Shown one piece after another: positions 8,235 to 17,499 of a stretch of DNA of 64,000 nucleotides (the first letter of the stretch is position 1; each line of letters opens with the position of its first letter). Source of the DNA: JBJXHN01 sp046233135. GTDB lineage: Bacteria > Pseudomonadota > Alphaproteobacteria > Rhodospirillales > Rhodospirillaceae. The stretch covers positions 489,292-553,291 of the forward strand of contig JBJXHN010000006.1 in NCBI GenBank assembly GCA_046233135.1, given 5' to 3'. A model generated the notes under the pieces. The model had not been told where the DNA came from. It made no database searches and saw nothing but the letters and a program-made list of their open reading frames with translations. The position numbers and the translations under genes are program-made.

Positions 8235-10034
8235 TTACGGGGCTTGCTTCAGCTCGCGCACGGCCACATAGGTGCCCGGCGCGTCGCACAGGGGCTCGAA
8301 CACGCCGCACCCGGGGTCGCGGGCGGGCACCATCTTGCCGGCATGCTTGCTGACCCATTCGTTCCAGTCCGGCCACCAGGAGCCGTCGGTCTGGGTGGCC
8401 TTTTCCAACCAGGCTTCGGGGTCCTTGATCTTCCGGTTATAGGTCCAGAAACAGTACTTGTTGGCCGCCGGCGGATTGATCACCCCGGCGATGTGGCCGG
8501 ACGCGGACAGCACGAACTTCACCGGACCGCTGTACAGCTGGGATCCCAGATAGGTGCTGCGCCAGGGGGCGATGTGGTCTTCCCGGGCGCTGATGAAGTA
8601 GCTGGGGGTCTTGATGTTGGTCAGGTCGATGGGGGTGCCGAGCAGGGTGACACCGCCCGGGTCCTTCACCTTGTTCTCCTGATACATCTTGCGCAGATAG
8701 AAACTATGCATGGCCGCCGGCATGCGGGTGCTGTCGGAGTTCCAGTACAGCAGGTCGAAGGGGAAGGGATCCTTGCCTAGCAGGTAGTTATTGACCACGA
8801 ACGACCAGATCAGGTCGTTGGACCGCAGCAGGTTGAACGTGCCGGCCATTTCCGACCCGTCCAGATAGCCGCGCTGCTTCATCTGGTCTTCCAGGTATTC
8901 CAGGGTTTCGTCGTCGATGAAGACGCCCAGTTCGCCCGGCTCGGAGAAGTCCAGCATGGTGGTGAAATGGGTGGCCGACGCGATCTTGGCGCTCTGGCCG
9001 TTGCTTTCCAGCCAGGACAGGGTGCAGCCCAGCAGGGTGCCGCCCAGGCAGTAGCCGATGACATTGGCCGAAGACTGACCGGTCATCTTTTCGATCTGTT
9101 CCAGCGCTTCCAGCGGCCCTTCCTTCATGTAGTCCTCGAAGGACTTCATGGCCAGGCTGGCATCCGGATTGACCCAGGAAATGACATAGACCGTGTGGCC
9201 CTGGTCGACCGCCCACTTGATGAAAGAGTTCTTGGCCCGCAGGTCGAGAATGTAGAACTTGTTGATCCAGGGCGGAATGATCAGCAGCGGCTTTTCATAG
9301 ACCTCTTCGGTGGTCGGCGTGTACTGCAACAGCTCCATCAGGTCGTTGCGATAGACCACCTTGCCCGGCGTGACGGCAACGTTCTCGCCCACCTTGAACG
9401 CGGACTCGTCGGTCATCGAGATCCTGCCCCGCTCCATGTCGGTCAGCAGGTTCTCCAGACCCTTCACCAGGTTCTCGCCGCCGGATTCCACGGTGTGGCG
9501 CAGTACTTCCGGGTTGGTCAGCAGGAAGTTGGAGGGCGACATCGCGTCGACGAACTGGCGGGTGTAGAAGTCCACCTTCTCGGCGGTGTGCTTGTCCAGG
9601 CCGTCAACCTCGTTGACCGTGCTCTGCAGCCAGCGGGACGTCAGCAGGTAGGACTGCTTGATGAAGTCGAAGACTTCGTTCTCCTGCCAGGCCTCGTCCT
9701 TGAAGCGGCGGTCGCCCCGGTCGGGCTGGGCCACCGGCTGAGAGGATTCCCCCATCATGCGCAAGGCGGCATTCTGCCACAGGGACATATAGTCCTGCCA
9801 CAGGGTCATCTGGGCTTCCATGAGACGGGCCGGATTGCTCATCATCCGGGTCGTCATCTCGAAGAAGGCGCCGCCGACATTCATCGGATCGGAAAGCCCG
9901 ACGGACGGATTGGCCGCCTGTCGGGACAGGAAATCACTAACCAGCTTCTGGCTTTTTTCGGCGATGTCGGCCATCGTCCGGCTCATGGTGCTGGGATCGG
10001 GTAATTTGAACTCGCTGCTCTGCTGATCGGCCAT
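8235..10034 (-). CDS. phaC: Class I polyhydroxyalkanoate synthase
   Basis: The 599-residue enzyme polymerises (R)-3-hydroxyacyl-CoA into PHA storage granules. It has the N-terminal PhaC domain (about 90-260) and an alpha/beta-hydrolase core. The active-site Cys329 sits in the lipase-like box GYCLGG; the catalytic aspartate is in SAREDHIAPW and the histidine in SASGHIAGV near the C-terminus. Length and order match class I synthases. I prefer the ATG at 10034, which begins MADQQSS; an ATG nine codons upstream is also possible. No phaA, phaB or phasin gene is adjacent, so the monomer pathway is encoded elsewhere. Confidence 0.96.
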   Translation of the reverse strand: MADQQSSEFKLPDPSTMSRTMADIAEKSQKLVSDFLSRQAANPSVGLSDPMNVGGAFFEMTTRMMSNPARLMEAQMTLWQDYMSLWQNAALRMMGESSQPVAQPDRGDRRFKDEAWQENEVFDFIKQSYLLTSRWLQSTVNEVDGLDKHTAEKVDFYTRQFVDAMSPSNFLLTNPEVLRHTVESGGENLVKGLENLLTDMERGRISMTDESAFKVGENVAVTPGKVVYRNDLMELLQYTPTTEEVYEKPLLIIPPWINKFYILDLRAKNSFIKWAVDQGHTVYVISWVNPDASLAMKSFEDYMKEGPLEALEQIEKMTGQSSANVIGYCLGGTLLGCTLSWLESNGQSAKIASATHFTTMLDFSEPGELGVFIDDETLEYLEDQMKQRGYLDGSEMAGTFNLLRSNDLIWSFVVNNYLLGKDPFPFDLLYWNSDSTRMPAAMHSFYLRKMYQENKVKDPGGVTLLGTPIDLTNIKTPSYFISAREDHIAPWRSTYLGSQLYSGPVKFVLSASGHIAGVINPPAANKYCFWTYNRKIKDPEAWLEKATQTDGSWWPDWNEWVSKHAGKMVPARDPGCGVFEPLCDAPGTYVAVRELKQAP

Positions 10035-10432
10035 TCTGGAGGTCCCCGTGCTATGACCCACGCAAACGCCTGTTGCGCTCGACGCGCCTGCCCGTCAATG
10101 TGGCGCCGCTCGCGTCGGCGCCGTCGCATGTGGCACCTCCGCCGTGGAGGTACCGGATAGTATATATGGAGCCGCGTCCGTTTGATTTTGGCCCTGAGCC
10201 GGCGCGGTCTCGAAGCAGGTGTTTTTGATCGGACGCAACGATCAGTGTCATAATCCGCGCGGTGAGCCAAGGCTATACCTGATATCGGGCGGAGCTGTTA
10301 AGGGTCAAATGGGTGACAAGAGCCGAATAGCGGAATAGATGACGAAAGTTAGGTTTTTTTCGTTCAAATAGGCACGCGGAATCAATAGAATCATTGCGGT
10401 GTCGGGCGCAGCAACGGGGAGCGAGATTTGTC
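10035..10432. other. Divergent intergenic region between phaC and the OmpA-like gene
   Basis: This 398-base region separates two divergently transcribed genes and must hold both promoters. Visible structure includes a short hairpin with arms ACCTCC/GGAGGT (10135-10151) and an AT-rich stretch TATATAT nearby. A second AT-rich stretch (about 10290-10400) precedes the OmpA-like gene. I see no convincing -35/-10 pair and no gene. Confidence 0.5.
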
Positions 10433-11458
10433 ATGACCATGGGGAAGACCCAACGCCTTTCGCAAAGCGGACTGCGGATCGTGGCGGCAGCCCTGGTGCT
10501 GGCCGGGGGGCTGGCGGTATCGGCCTGCTCGTCCGACGATCCCGACAGCGCGGCCGCCCGGGCGGATACTGCCCCGGGTGACTTCCCCGATGTGAACACC
10601 GTCCCGGAAACCAAGCCGGCCAATCCGTCGCCCGAGGAACTGGAAAGCGTGGCGCAAGGTCTGGTGGCCGATGCCCAGGGGCGCCGCTACCTGAACGAAG
10701 GCACTCGCCGCGCCCCGACGGAGATCAGTGCGCCGCCTTCTGCCGCTCCGGCGCCGGGGACCGTGCCGCCGCCGCCCGCGCCCTCCGTGGCGCCCAGCCC
10801 GGTGTCGCCGGCGGCGACGCCTGAGACTGTGGCCACCGCCGCGCCATCGGCGGAGCCTGCCGTCCCGCCGATGGCGCGGACCACGGTTACCCCCGTCGCG
10901 CCGGGTCAGGCTGCTCCGAGCCCTGCCGTTCCGCGTATGGCCGCCGCCGCGCCGATGGCCGGTCCGGGCACGCTGGTGATCGATTCCAGCGGTGCGCGCA
11001 CCGAACAGGTGGCCTCGCTGCGGCCCACCGGCGCGGTCGATGCCGCCGCCGCGGCCAACGGCTATCGCTCGCTGGACGACTACGATCCGCGCGGCGTGCG
11101 GGTGTCGTCCAAGGTGGGCGTGATCTACTTCAGCAATGCCTCGTCGGGCCTGGACGGCAACGATATGACTGTGATCCGGGAAATTGCCGCCTATCACCGG
11201 CAATACGGCGGAACCTTGCGGGTGGTCGGCCATGCGTCCAGCCGGACCGCCGACATGTCGCCGACACAGCACATGACCGCCAACCTGGAAATGTCCGCCC
11301 AGCGGGCAGATACGGTTGCCCGAGCTCTGATCGCCAGCGGAGTCCCCGCTGGCCAGATCTTCGTCGGTGCGGTGTCCGACGAACAGAAGATCTACAGGGA
11401 GGTCATGCCTTCCGGAGAAGCCCACAATCGCCGTGCCGAGGTTTACCTCGATTACTGA
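10433..11458 (+). CDS. OmpA-family outer-membrane lipoprotein
   Basis: The 341-residue protein starts with a lipoprotein signal (lipobox VSACSS, cysteine near residue 33), continues with a long proline/alanine-rich linker (about 95-190) and ends in an OmpA-like peptidoglycan-binding domain (about 225-341). That domain has YFSNASSGLDGND, VVGHASSRT and a terminal NRRAEVYLDY; the arginine pair corresponds to the residues that bind diaminopimelate. It probably tethers the outer membrane to the cell wall. The start at 10433 (MTMGKT) puts the hydrophobic core at the right distance. A strong hairpin follows the stop. Confidence 0.88.
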   Translation: MTMGKTQRLSQSGLRIVAAALVLAGGLAVSACSSDDPDSAAARADTAPGDFPDVNTVPETKPANPSPEELESVAQGLVADAQGRRYLNEGTRRAPTEISAPPSAAPAPGTVPPPPAPSVAPSPVSPAATPETVATAAPSAEPAVPPMARTTVTPVAPGQAAPSPAVPRMAAAAPMAGPGTLVIDSSGARTEQVASLRPTGAVDAAAAANGYRSLDDYDPRGVRVSSKVGVIYFSNASSGLDGNDMTVIREIAAYHRQYGGTLRVVGHASSRTADMSPTQHMTANLEMSAQRADTVARALIASGVPAGQIFVGAVSDEQKIYREVMPSGEAHNRRAEVYLDY

Positions 11459-11472
11459 TGCCCCTCCCGGTA

Positions 11473-11498
11473 GTGTCCGGCCTTTGGGGGCCGGACAC
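11473..11498 (+). terminator. Hairpin after the OmpA-like gene
   Basis: A perfect 10-bp stem (GTGTCCGGCC and its complement) with a 6-base loop lies 14 bases past the stop. No uridine run follows, so it may be a weak or Rho-assisted terminator. Confidence 0.55.
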
Positions 11499-11593
11499 CC
11501 TGTAGCCTCTCGGGTTCGGCTCCTCTGCCCCAGCACTGCCACGGTTGCCGCCCACTGTGCGGGACCGTTTCTATCGCATGGATCAAAAGTGCC

Positions 11594-12820
11594 ATGGACC
11601 AGGATTTTTATCGTATCAAGCGTCTTCCCCCGTACGTCTTCGCCGAAGTGAATGCCATGAAGGCCCGTGCCCGGGCCAATGGCGAGGACATTATTGATCT
11701 CGGCATGGGCAACCCCGACCAGCCCACGCCCCAGCATATCGTCGATAAGCTGTGCGAGGCCGCGAACAATCCCCGCGCCCACCGCTATTCCATGTCGCGC
11801 GGCATTCCCGGGCTGCGCCGGGCGCTGGCCACCTACTACGACCGCCGGTTCGGGGTGGAACTGAACCCGGAGACCGAATGCATCGTCACCCTGGGCTCCA
11901 AGGAAGGCCTGGCCAACCTGGCCCAGGCGATCACCAGCCCGGGCGATATCGTGCTGGCCCCCAACCCCAGCTATCCGATCCACGCCTTCGGCTTCATCAT
12001 CGCCGGCGGGTCGGTGCGCCATATTCCGGCCGCGCCGGGTCCGGAGTTTCTGGAAGCGCTGGAGCGGGGGGTGCGCCATTCGGTGCCCAAGCCGGTGGCG
12101 GTGCTGCTGAACTTCCCGTCCAATCCGACGGCCCATGTGGCCGATCTGGATTTTTACGGTCAGGTGGTGGATTTCTGCCGCTTCCACGGCATCTACATCC
12201 TGTCCGACCTGGCCTATTCCGAGATCTACTTCGACGACGACAAGCCGCCGCCGTCTGTGCTGCAGGTGCCGGGTGCGAAGGACGTGACCATTGAGTTCAC
12301 GTCCTTGTCCAAGACCTATTCCATGCCGGGCTGGCGCATCGGTTTTGCGGCGGGCAACCGGGCGCTGATCTCTGCCCTGACCCGCATCAAGTCCTATCTG
12401 GACTATGGTGCTTTCACGCCGGTTCAGGTGGCGGCCACGGCGGCGCTGAATGGTCCGCAAGAGTGTGTGGACGAGATCCGCGCCATGTACAAGGATCGGC
12501 GCGACGTGCTGATCGACGGTCTGGTGCAGGCCGGCTGGGACGTGCCGTCGCCGCCAGCGACCATGTTCTGCTGGGCACCCCTGCCGCCGGCGTTCGCCCA
12601 TCTCGGGTCCCTGGAGTTCTCCAAGCTGCTGATGAGCGAGGCCAATGTGGCCGTGGCCCCGGGTGTGGGCTTCGGCGAGCACGGCGATCAGCATGTGCGC
12701 ATCGCCTTGGTGGAGAACAAGCATCGCATCCGCCAGGCGGTCCGGAATATCAAGGCCTTCATGGGCAACTATCAGTCCGTGTTGGAGCAGACGGAATTGA
12801 AACAGGTGAGGGGGTCATGA
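11594..12820 (+). CDS. Class I/II aminotransferase (AlaC / LL-DAP aminotransferase-like)
   Basis: The 408-residue PLP enzyme has the fold-type I pattern: GNPDQPTP near residue 40, a NFPSNPTAH substrate/PLP segment near 175, a D-x-AYSE motif near 207 and the Schiff-base lysine in SLSKTYSMPGWR near 239. AlaC-type enzymes move amino groups between alanine or related amino acids and 2-oxoglutarate. The Rhodospirillales version is usually found directly upstream of homoserine dehydrogenase, as here. The stop overlaps the hom start (ATGA at 12817), so the two are coupled. The exact substrate cannot be read from sequence. Confidence 0.92.
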   Translation: MDQDFYRIKRLPPYVFAEVNAMKARARANGEDIIDLGMGNPDQPTPQHIVDKLCEAANNPRAHRYSMSRGIPGLRRALATYYDRRFGVELNPETECIVTLGSKEGLANLAQAITSPGDIVLAPNPSYPIHAFGFIIAGGSVRHIPAAPGPEFLEALERGVRHSVPKPVAVLLNFPSNPTAHVADLDFYGQVVDFCRFHGIYILSDLAYSEIYFDDDKPPPSVLQVPGAKDVTIEFTSLSKTYSMPGWRIGFAAGNRALISALTRIKSYLDYGAFTPVQVAATAALNGPQECVDEIRAMYKDRRDVLIDGLVQAGWDVPSPPATMFCWAPLPPAFAHLGSLEFSKLLMSEANVAVAPGVGFGEHGDQHVRIALVENKHRIRQAVRNIKAFMGNYQSVLEQTELKQVRGS

Positions 12821-14115
12821 GTAGTCCGTTGAAGGTGGCCATCGCCGGCCTGGGCACGGTCGGTGCGGGGACGGTTCAGGTGTTGCAGGAACAGGCGGCT
12901 CTTCTGGCCGCCCGTTCCGGTCGGCCCATCGAGGTTACCGCCGTTTCCGCCCGCAACCGGGCGCGGGACCGCGGGGTGGATCTGTCGGCCTACGCCTGGT
13001 TCGATGATCCGGTGGCCATGGCCCGCGATGCCGATGCCGATGTGGTGGTGGAACTGATCGGCGGCTCCGACGGGCCGGCCAAGGCCTGCTGCGAAGCCGC
13101 CCTGGCGGCTGGCCGCCATGTGGTGACGGCTAACAAGGCGCTGCTCGCTCACCATGGTCTCGCCCTGGCCGCCAAAGCCGAAGAGGCGGGCTGCGGCCTG
13201 CTGTACGAGGCGGCGGTGGCCGGCGGCATTCCGGTGATCAAGACCCTGCGGGAAGGGCTGGCGGCGAACCGGACCAATGCCCTCTACGGCATCCTCAACG
13301 GCACCTGCAACTACATCCTGACCACCATGCGCGAAAGCGGGCGGGAGTTCGAGGATGTGCTGGCCGAGGCCCAGGACCTGGGCTACGCCGAGGCCGATCC
13401 CAGTTTCGACATCGACGGGGTCGACGCCGCCCACAAGCTGGCCCTGCTTGCCAGCATCGCCTTCGGCATGCCGGTGGATTTCGAGGCGGTGGACTGCGAA
13501 GGCATCCGCCATGTCAGCGCCCTGGATATCGCCTACGCCGACGCGCTGGGCTTCCGCATCAAGCTGCTGGCCATGGCCCGCAAGGGCGACCGCGGCATCG
13601 AGCAGCGGGTCGGCCCGGTGATGGTGCCCGAAGACAGTCCCATCGCCCATGTCGAAGGCGTGTTCAATGCCGTGGTCACCGAAGGGGACTTCGTCGGGCG
13701 CACGGTGATGGAAGGACGGGGAGCCGGCGCCGGTCCGACCGCTTCGGCGGTGGTGGCCGACCTGGTGGATCTGGCGGCCGGCCGCATTGCGCCGGTCTTC
13801 GGGGTTCCCGTGGCCGCGCTGGCGAAACAGCCCTTCGCGTCCTCGGAACAGCACGTGGGTCCCTATTACGTGCGCCTGATGGTGGTCGACCGTCCGGGGG
13901 TGTTTGCCGATATCGCCGTGGCCCTGCGGGAAGAGCAGGTGTCCATGGAATCCATCCTGCAGCGCGCCCGGGCACCCGGCGAGACCGTGCCCCTGGTGAT
14001 GACCCTGCACGATACGGAGGACGCGGCGCTGCGCCGCGCGCTCGCCAAGATCGAAGCGCTGGACTCCGTGACCGAACCACCGCACGTCATCCGTATCGAA
14101 GACTTCCAGGCCTGA
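12817..14115 (+). CDS. hom: Homoserine dehydrogenase
   Basis: The 432-residue enzyme reduces aspartate semialdehyde to homoserine with NAD(P)H, on the threonine/methionine branch. It has an N-terminal Rossmann motif (GLGTVGAGT), a TANKALLA segment, the catalytic-domain motif GILNGTCNYI, the signature YAEADPSFDIDG, and a C-terminal ACT domain (about 350-428; VDRPGVFADI) for feedback control by threonine. Length is normal. The ATG overlaps the aminotransferase stop. A perfect 20-bp hairpin terminator follows. Confidence 0.97.
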   Translation: MSSPLKVAIAGLGTVGAGTVQVLQEQAALLAARSGRPIEVTAVSARNRARDRGVDLSAYAWFDDPVAMARDADADVVVELIGGSDGPAKACCEAALAAGRHVVTANKALLAHHGLALAAKAEEAGCGLLYEAAVAGGIPVIKTLREGLAANRTNALYGILNGTCNYILTTMRESGREFEDVLAEAQDLGYAEADPSFDIDGVDAAHKLALLASIAFGMPVDFEAVDCEGIRHVSALDIAYADALGFRIKLLAMARKGDRGIEQRVGPVMVPEDSPIAHVEGVFNAVVTEGDFVGRTVMEGRGAGAGPTASAVVADLVDLAAGRIAPVFGVPVAALAKQPFASSEQHVGPYYVRLMVVDRPGVFADIAVALREEQVSMESILQRARAPGETVPLVMTLHDTEDAALRRALAKIEALDSVTEPPHVIRIEDFQA

Positions 14116-14154
14116 TCGGCCTTTAGGCGGATGTCCGTTCGGATGCTCGCCAGA

Positions 14155-14199
14155 AAATGTGGGCGGCCACCAATTTGTCATTGGTGGCCGCCCACATTT
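14155..14199 (+). terminator. Strong hairpin terminator after hom
   Basis: A perfect 20-bp inverted repeat (left arm 14155-14174, right arm 14180-14199) has a five-base loop. The right arm ends CACATTT and is followed by CTATT. The left arm starts AAATG, so it can also stop transcription from the other strand. Confidence 0.85.
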
Positions 14200-14363
14200 C
14201 TATTGCGAAGGGCTTCCGCGAAACAAACTTCTAAGGGGAGCCTGAAACGGCGGGGCGTGGGACGGCCCTGGTCGATATATTCAAATCGGTGGTGTAAGCT
14301 CCCATGTGTCAATTAGGCCATCCATCTTAAGGCCGAAGAAAAACAATCGTTGGGAGGAATGGT

Positions 14364-15410
14364 GTGTCCGACATTCTGATGGCTGAACGGGCCGGCGCCG
14401 GGGAACCGGCGGCCGAGACCCATCCCGGATCGGAAGCGGCCGTGGCGGCTGCGCTGGACCGGAACCTCGGACTGGATGTGGCTCGGGTGACCGAGGCGGC
14501 TGCGGTGGCAGCGGCACGGCATATGGGCAAAGGCGATGAACGCGCCGCCGATCTGGCGGCTACGGCGGCCATGCGCGAGGCTCTGTCGACGGTGCCGATG
14601 GACGGGGTGATCGTTCTGGGCGCCGATCCCGAACCGGAAGAGGGCCTGTTCCGCCTTGGCGAGGCGGTGGGGGCCGGTGGTACGGTGGTGGACGTCGGGG
14701 TGACGCCCCTGGAAGGCGCGACCATCTGCGCCATGGGGGCGCCCAATGCGGCGGCTTGCATGGCGCTGGCCAAGCGCGGAGACCTGCTGAGCGTGCCGCC
14801 GGTCTATATGGAAAAGCTCGCGGTGGGACCCGGCGTGCCCGCCGGGACGGTGGATATCGACGTTTCTCCGGCGGAAAACCTGGCCGCCCTGGCCGCCGCC
14901 TTGGGGCGGGAGGTGGAGGATCTTCTGGTTTGCATCCTCGACCGGCCGCGCAATGATCAGGTCATTGCTCAGGTACGCGAGGCCGGGGCGCGGATCACCC
15001 TGATCTCCGATGGCGATGTTTCGGGCGTGCTGTCTGTTGGCCTGCCCGATACCGGGGTGGATCTCTACCTCGGCTCCGGCGGAGCTGCGGAAGGCGTGCT
15101 GGCCTGCGCCGGCTTGAAATGCCTGGGCGGTCAGATGCAGGGGCGGCTGATGCTGCGCGGCGACTCCGATAAGGCGGCCGCCCGTCGGGCGGGATTGGCC
15201 GATCCCCAGGCGGTTCTGGGGATGGACGACATGGTACGGGGCGAGACACTGTTCGCCGCCACCGGTGTTACCGACGGGACCCTGCTAAGTGGCGTGCGCT
15301 TGACCCGAAGCGGGGCGCGGACCAGCACCCTGGTGATGCGGTCGCGCACCGGGACCGTCCGCATGATTCAGACCCGGCACAGCCCGGACCGGGTCGTCGG
15401 CTTGATTTAA
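14364..15410 (+). CDS. glpX: Fructose-1,6-bisphosphatase class II
   Basis: The 348-residue protein matches GlpX-type bisphosphatases, which hydrolyse fructose-1,6-bisphosphate (and often sedoheptulose-1,7-bisphosphate) with a divalent metal in gluconeogenesis or the Calvin cycle. Seen are the metal-site region KGDERAADLAAT near 54, VPMDGVIVLG, the YMEKLAVGP segment and YLGSGGAAEGVLA. Length is slightly above the usual 320-335 because of an N-terminal extension. The start is GTG at 14364 with GGGAGGAA upstream; a nearby ATG at 14359 is out of frame and stops at once. It lies between hom and recJ, a common order in this group. Confidence 0.95.
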   Translation: MSDILMAERAGAGEPAAETHPGSEAAVAAALDRNLGLDVARVTEAAAVAAARHMGKGDERAADLAATAAMREALSTVPMDGVIVLGADPEPEEGLFRLGEAVGAGGTVVDVGVTPLEGATICAMGAPNAAACMALAKRGDLLSVPPVYMEKLAVGPGVPAGTVDIDVSPAENLAALAAALGREVEDLLVCILDRPRNDQVIAQVREAGARITLISDGDVSGVLSVGLPDTGVDLYLGSGGAAEGVLACAGLKCLGGQMQGRLMLRGDSDKAAARRAGLADPQAVLGMDDMVRGETLFAATGVTDGTLLSGVRLTRSGARTSTLVMRSRTGTVRMIQTRHSPDRVVGLI

Positions 15411-15421
15411 GGCAGGAGAGG

Positions 15422-15462
15422 AGCGCCGGCGGGGGACGGATCTCTCGCCGGCGCTGCTTTTA
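15422..15462 (+). terminator. Intrinsic terminator after glpX
   Basis: A 10-bp perfect stem (AGCGCCGGCG at 15422-15431 with CGCCGGCGCT at 15446-15455) is followed by GCTTTTA, a short T-run in the expected place 12 bases past the glpX stop. Confidence 0.75.
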
Positions 15463-15576
15463 GCAGAAGGAGGGTGGTCGGGAGCATTGCCCTCACCGTT
15501 TCTCCTTTGATCGGAAGCACTTTCCCAGACCTAGGCTCTCCTTGCGGATCCGGCCCACAAGGGGTAGTGTCTGTGC

Positions 15577-17358
15577 ATGAACAAGCTCTCCCCACCACCC
15601 GCTCTTCCGGCTGCACCGTTTCTTGGTGTGGAGCGTTCGCGTGCGCAGCGCCGCTGGGTTCAGCGCCCCCTTGATCAGCGTCAGGCCGAGGCCATTTGCC
15701 AGCGTCTGGGCGTGCCGGAGGTGGTGGGCCGGGTGATGGCGGGGCGAGGTGTGGGGGTGGAGCAGGCGGAGGCCTTCCTGGCCCCGACTCTACGGGATCT
15801 GTTGCCCGATCCCAGCCATCTGCTGGATATGGACGCCGCCGTTTCGCGTTTGGCCGAGGCTGCGGAGCGGCGGGAGACCGTGGCGATCTTTGGGGACTAC
15901 GACGTGGACGGCGCGACCTCCACGGCCCTGCTGAAGCGGTTCCTGGTGGGGCTGGGGGTGCCGGTGCTGGTGCATATTCCGGATCGTGTCACGGAAGGCT
16001 ATGGACCCAACGTCACGGCCATGCGGGATCTGGCGGCGCGGGGGGCCAGTGTCTGTGTGACCGTGGACTGCGGCATCAGCGCCTTTGCTCCGCTGGCCGA
16101 GGCCAAGGCTGTGGGCATGGACGTAATTGTCTGCGACCACCACGAAGCCCGCACCGAACTGCCCGCAGCGGTGGCGGTGATCAATCCCAAGCGGCTGGAT
16201 GAAACCAGCCCGCACACCTACCTCGCAGCCGTCGGGGTGACATTCCTGTTGTGTGTCGGTCTGGCGCGTGCGCTGCGGGAGCGGGGCTGGAAAGCGGTTC
16301 CCGACCTGATGGCCTTGCTGGATCTGGTGGCCCTGGGGACCGTATGCGACATGGTGCCGCTGACGGGTGTCAACCGGGCCTTCGTCATCCAGGGGCTGAA
16401 GATGATGGCCCGGCGGGGCAATGTGGGGCTGACGGCTCTTGTGGATGGTGCCGGAATCTCGGAGGCCGTCGATGCTTTCCATCTGGGCTATATGTTGGGT
16501 CCCAGGGTCAATGCCGGTGGCCGGGTCGGCCGGGCGGGGCTTGGTGCCGATCTGTTGTGTTGCGACAATCCCGAGCAGGCAGCGGCCTGGGCGCGGGAGC
16601 TGGACGAGTTCAACGCCACCCGCAAGGATCTGGAGGCCGCCGTGCTGCTGGAGGCGATCGAGCAGGTGGAAACCCAAGCCTCCGGTGCTGTGCCTCTGGT
16701 CTTTGCCGTGGGCCAGCATTGGCATCCCGGGGTGGTTGGCATCGTCGCCAGCCGCCTGAAGGAGCGTTATGGCCTGCCGTCCTGCGCTGTGGCGGTGGAG
16801 GGGGGCATCGCCAAGGGCTCCGGCCGCTCAGTCCCCGGCATCGATCTGGGGCGGGCGATCATCGCCGCACGCGAGGCCGGGTTGCTGGACGCGGGCGGGG
16901 GCCATGCCATGGCGGCGGGCTTTACGGTGTCGGAAGACAAGCTGGACGCTTTCCGGGAGTTCTTGTCCGAACGCCTGTCCATGCAGGCCGAGGGCGGCGA
17001 TCTGACGCCCCTGCTGGAACTGGACGGCGTGCTGGATGTGAACGGTGCCAATGGCGATCTGGTGCGGGCGTTGGCTCAAGCCGGCCCTTACGGCTCCGGC
17101 AATCCGGAACCGCGCTTTGCCATCGCCAATGCCAAGGTCGGGCGGGCGGATATCGTCGGGATGGGCCATGTCCGCTGTTTCCTGAGCGGTCCGGCCGGAG
17201 GTCGTTTGAAAGCCATCGCCTTCAAGGCGGCGGACGATGATGTCGGTCTGGCACTGCTGAATGCCCAGGGTGCGTCCCTGCATGTGGCCGGCACCCTGCG
17301 GGCCGATACCTGGCAGGGTCGCGACGGTGTCCAGTTCGTCATCGACGACGTGGCTTGA
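15577..17358 (+). CDS. recJ: Single-stranded-DNA-specific exonuclease RecJ
   Basis: The 593-residue 5'-3' exonuclease acts in recombination and mismatch repair. It belongs to the DHH phosphoesterase family: motif I FGDYDVDGATST (near 107), motif III VCDHHEART (near 188), a DHHA1 domain with GGGHAMAAGF (near 443) and a C-terminal OB-like domain. Metal-binding aspartates and the DHH triad are all present. Length fits bacterial RecJ. It follows glpX with its own leader of about 165 bases. No unusual features are seen. Confidence 0.96.
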   Translation: MNKLSPPPALPAAPFLGVERSRAQRRWVQRPLDQRQAEAICQRLGVPEVVGRVMAGRGVGVEQAEAFLAPTLRDLLPDPSHLLDMDAAVSRLAEAAERRETVAIFGDYDVDGATSTALLKRFLVGLGVPVLVHIPDRVTEGYGPNVTAMRDLAARGASVCVTVDCGISAFAPLAEAKAVGMDVIVCDHHEARTELPAAVAVINPKRLDETSPHTYLAAVGVTFLLCVGLARALRERGWKAVPDLMALLDLVALGTVCDMVPLTGVNRAFVIQGLKMMARRGNVGLTALVDGAGISEAVDAFHLGYMLGPRVNAGGRVGRAGLGADLLCCDNPEQAAAWARELDEFNATRKDLEAAVLLEAIEQVETQASGAVPLVFAVGQHWHPGVVGIVASRLKERYGLPSCAVAVEGGIAKGSGRSVPGIDLGRAIIAAREAGLLDAGGGHAMAAGFTVSEDKLDAFREFLSERLSMQAEGGDLTPLLELDGVLDVNGANGDLVRALAQAGPYGSGNPEPRFAIANAKVGRADIVGMGHVRCFLSGPAGGRLKAIAFKAADDDVGLALLNAQGASLHVAGTLRADTWQGRDGVQFVIDDVA

Positions 17359-17442
17359 CACTTGAGGTGACCGTTCTCCCGAAGATCATTCTGGTTTTGC
17401 GTTCCTGAAGGCCGCTTCCGAGGGCGGGACGCGTATTCTCAT

Positions 17443-17477
17443 AGCCCGAGGCCCTTCGACAGGAAGGGTCTCGGGCT
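17443..17477. terminator. Shared hairpin between converging recJ and rpoH
   Basis: A 15-bp stem (17443-17457 with 17463-17477, one G-T pair) and a five-base loop lie between the 3' ends of recJ and rpoH. It could end transcription from both sides; T-runs are short on both strands. Confidence 0.7.
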
Positions 17478-17499
17478 TTGATCCGTAGAGACGACCGAA

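Noticed and set aside
10224..10245. Regulatory hairpin TGATCG/CGATCA in the phaC-OmpA gap
   Set aside because: Only a 6-bp stem, expected by chance in a 400-base GC-rich region.
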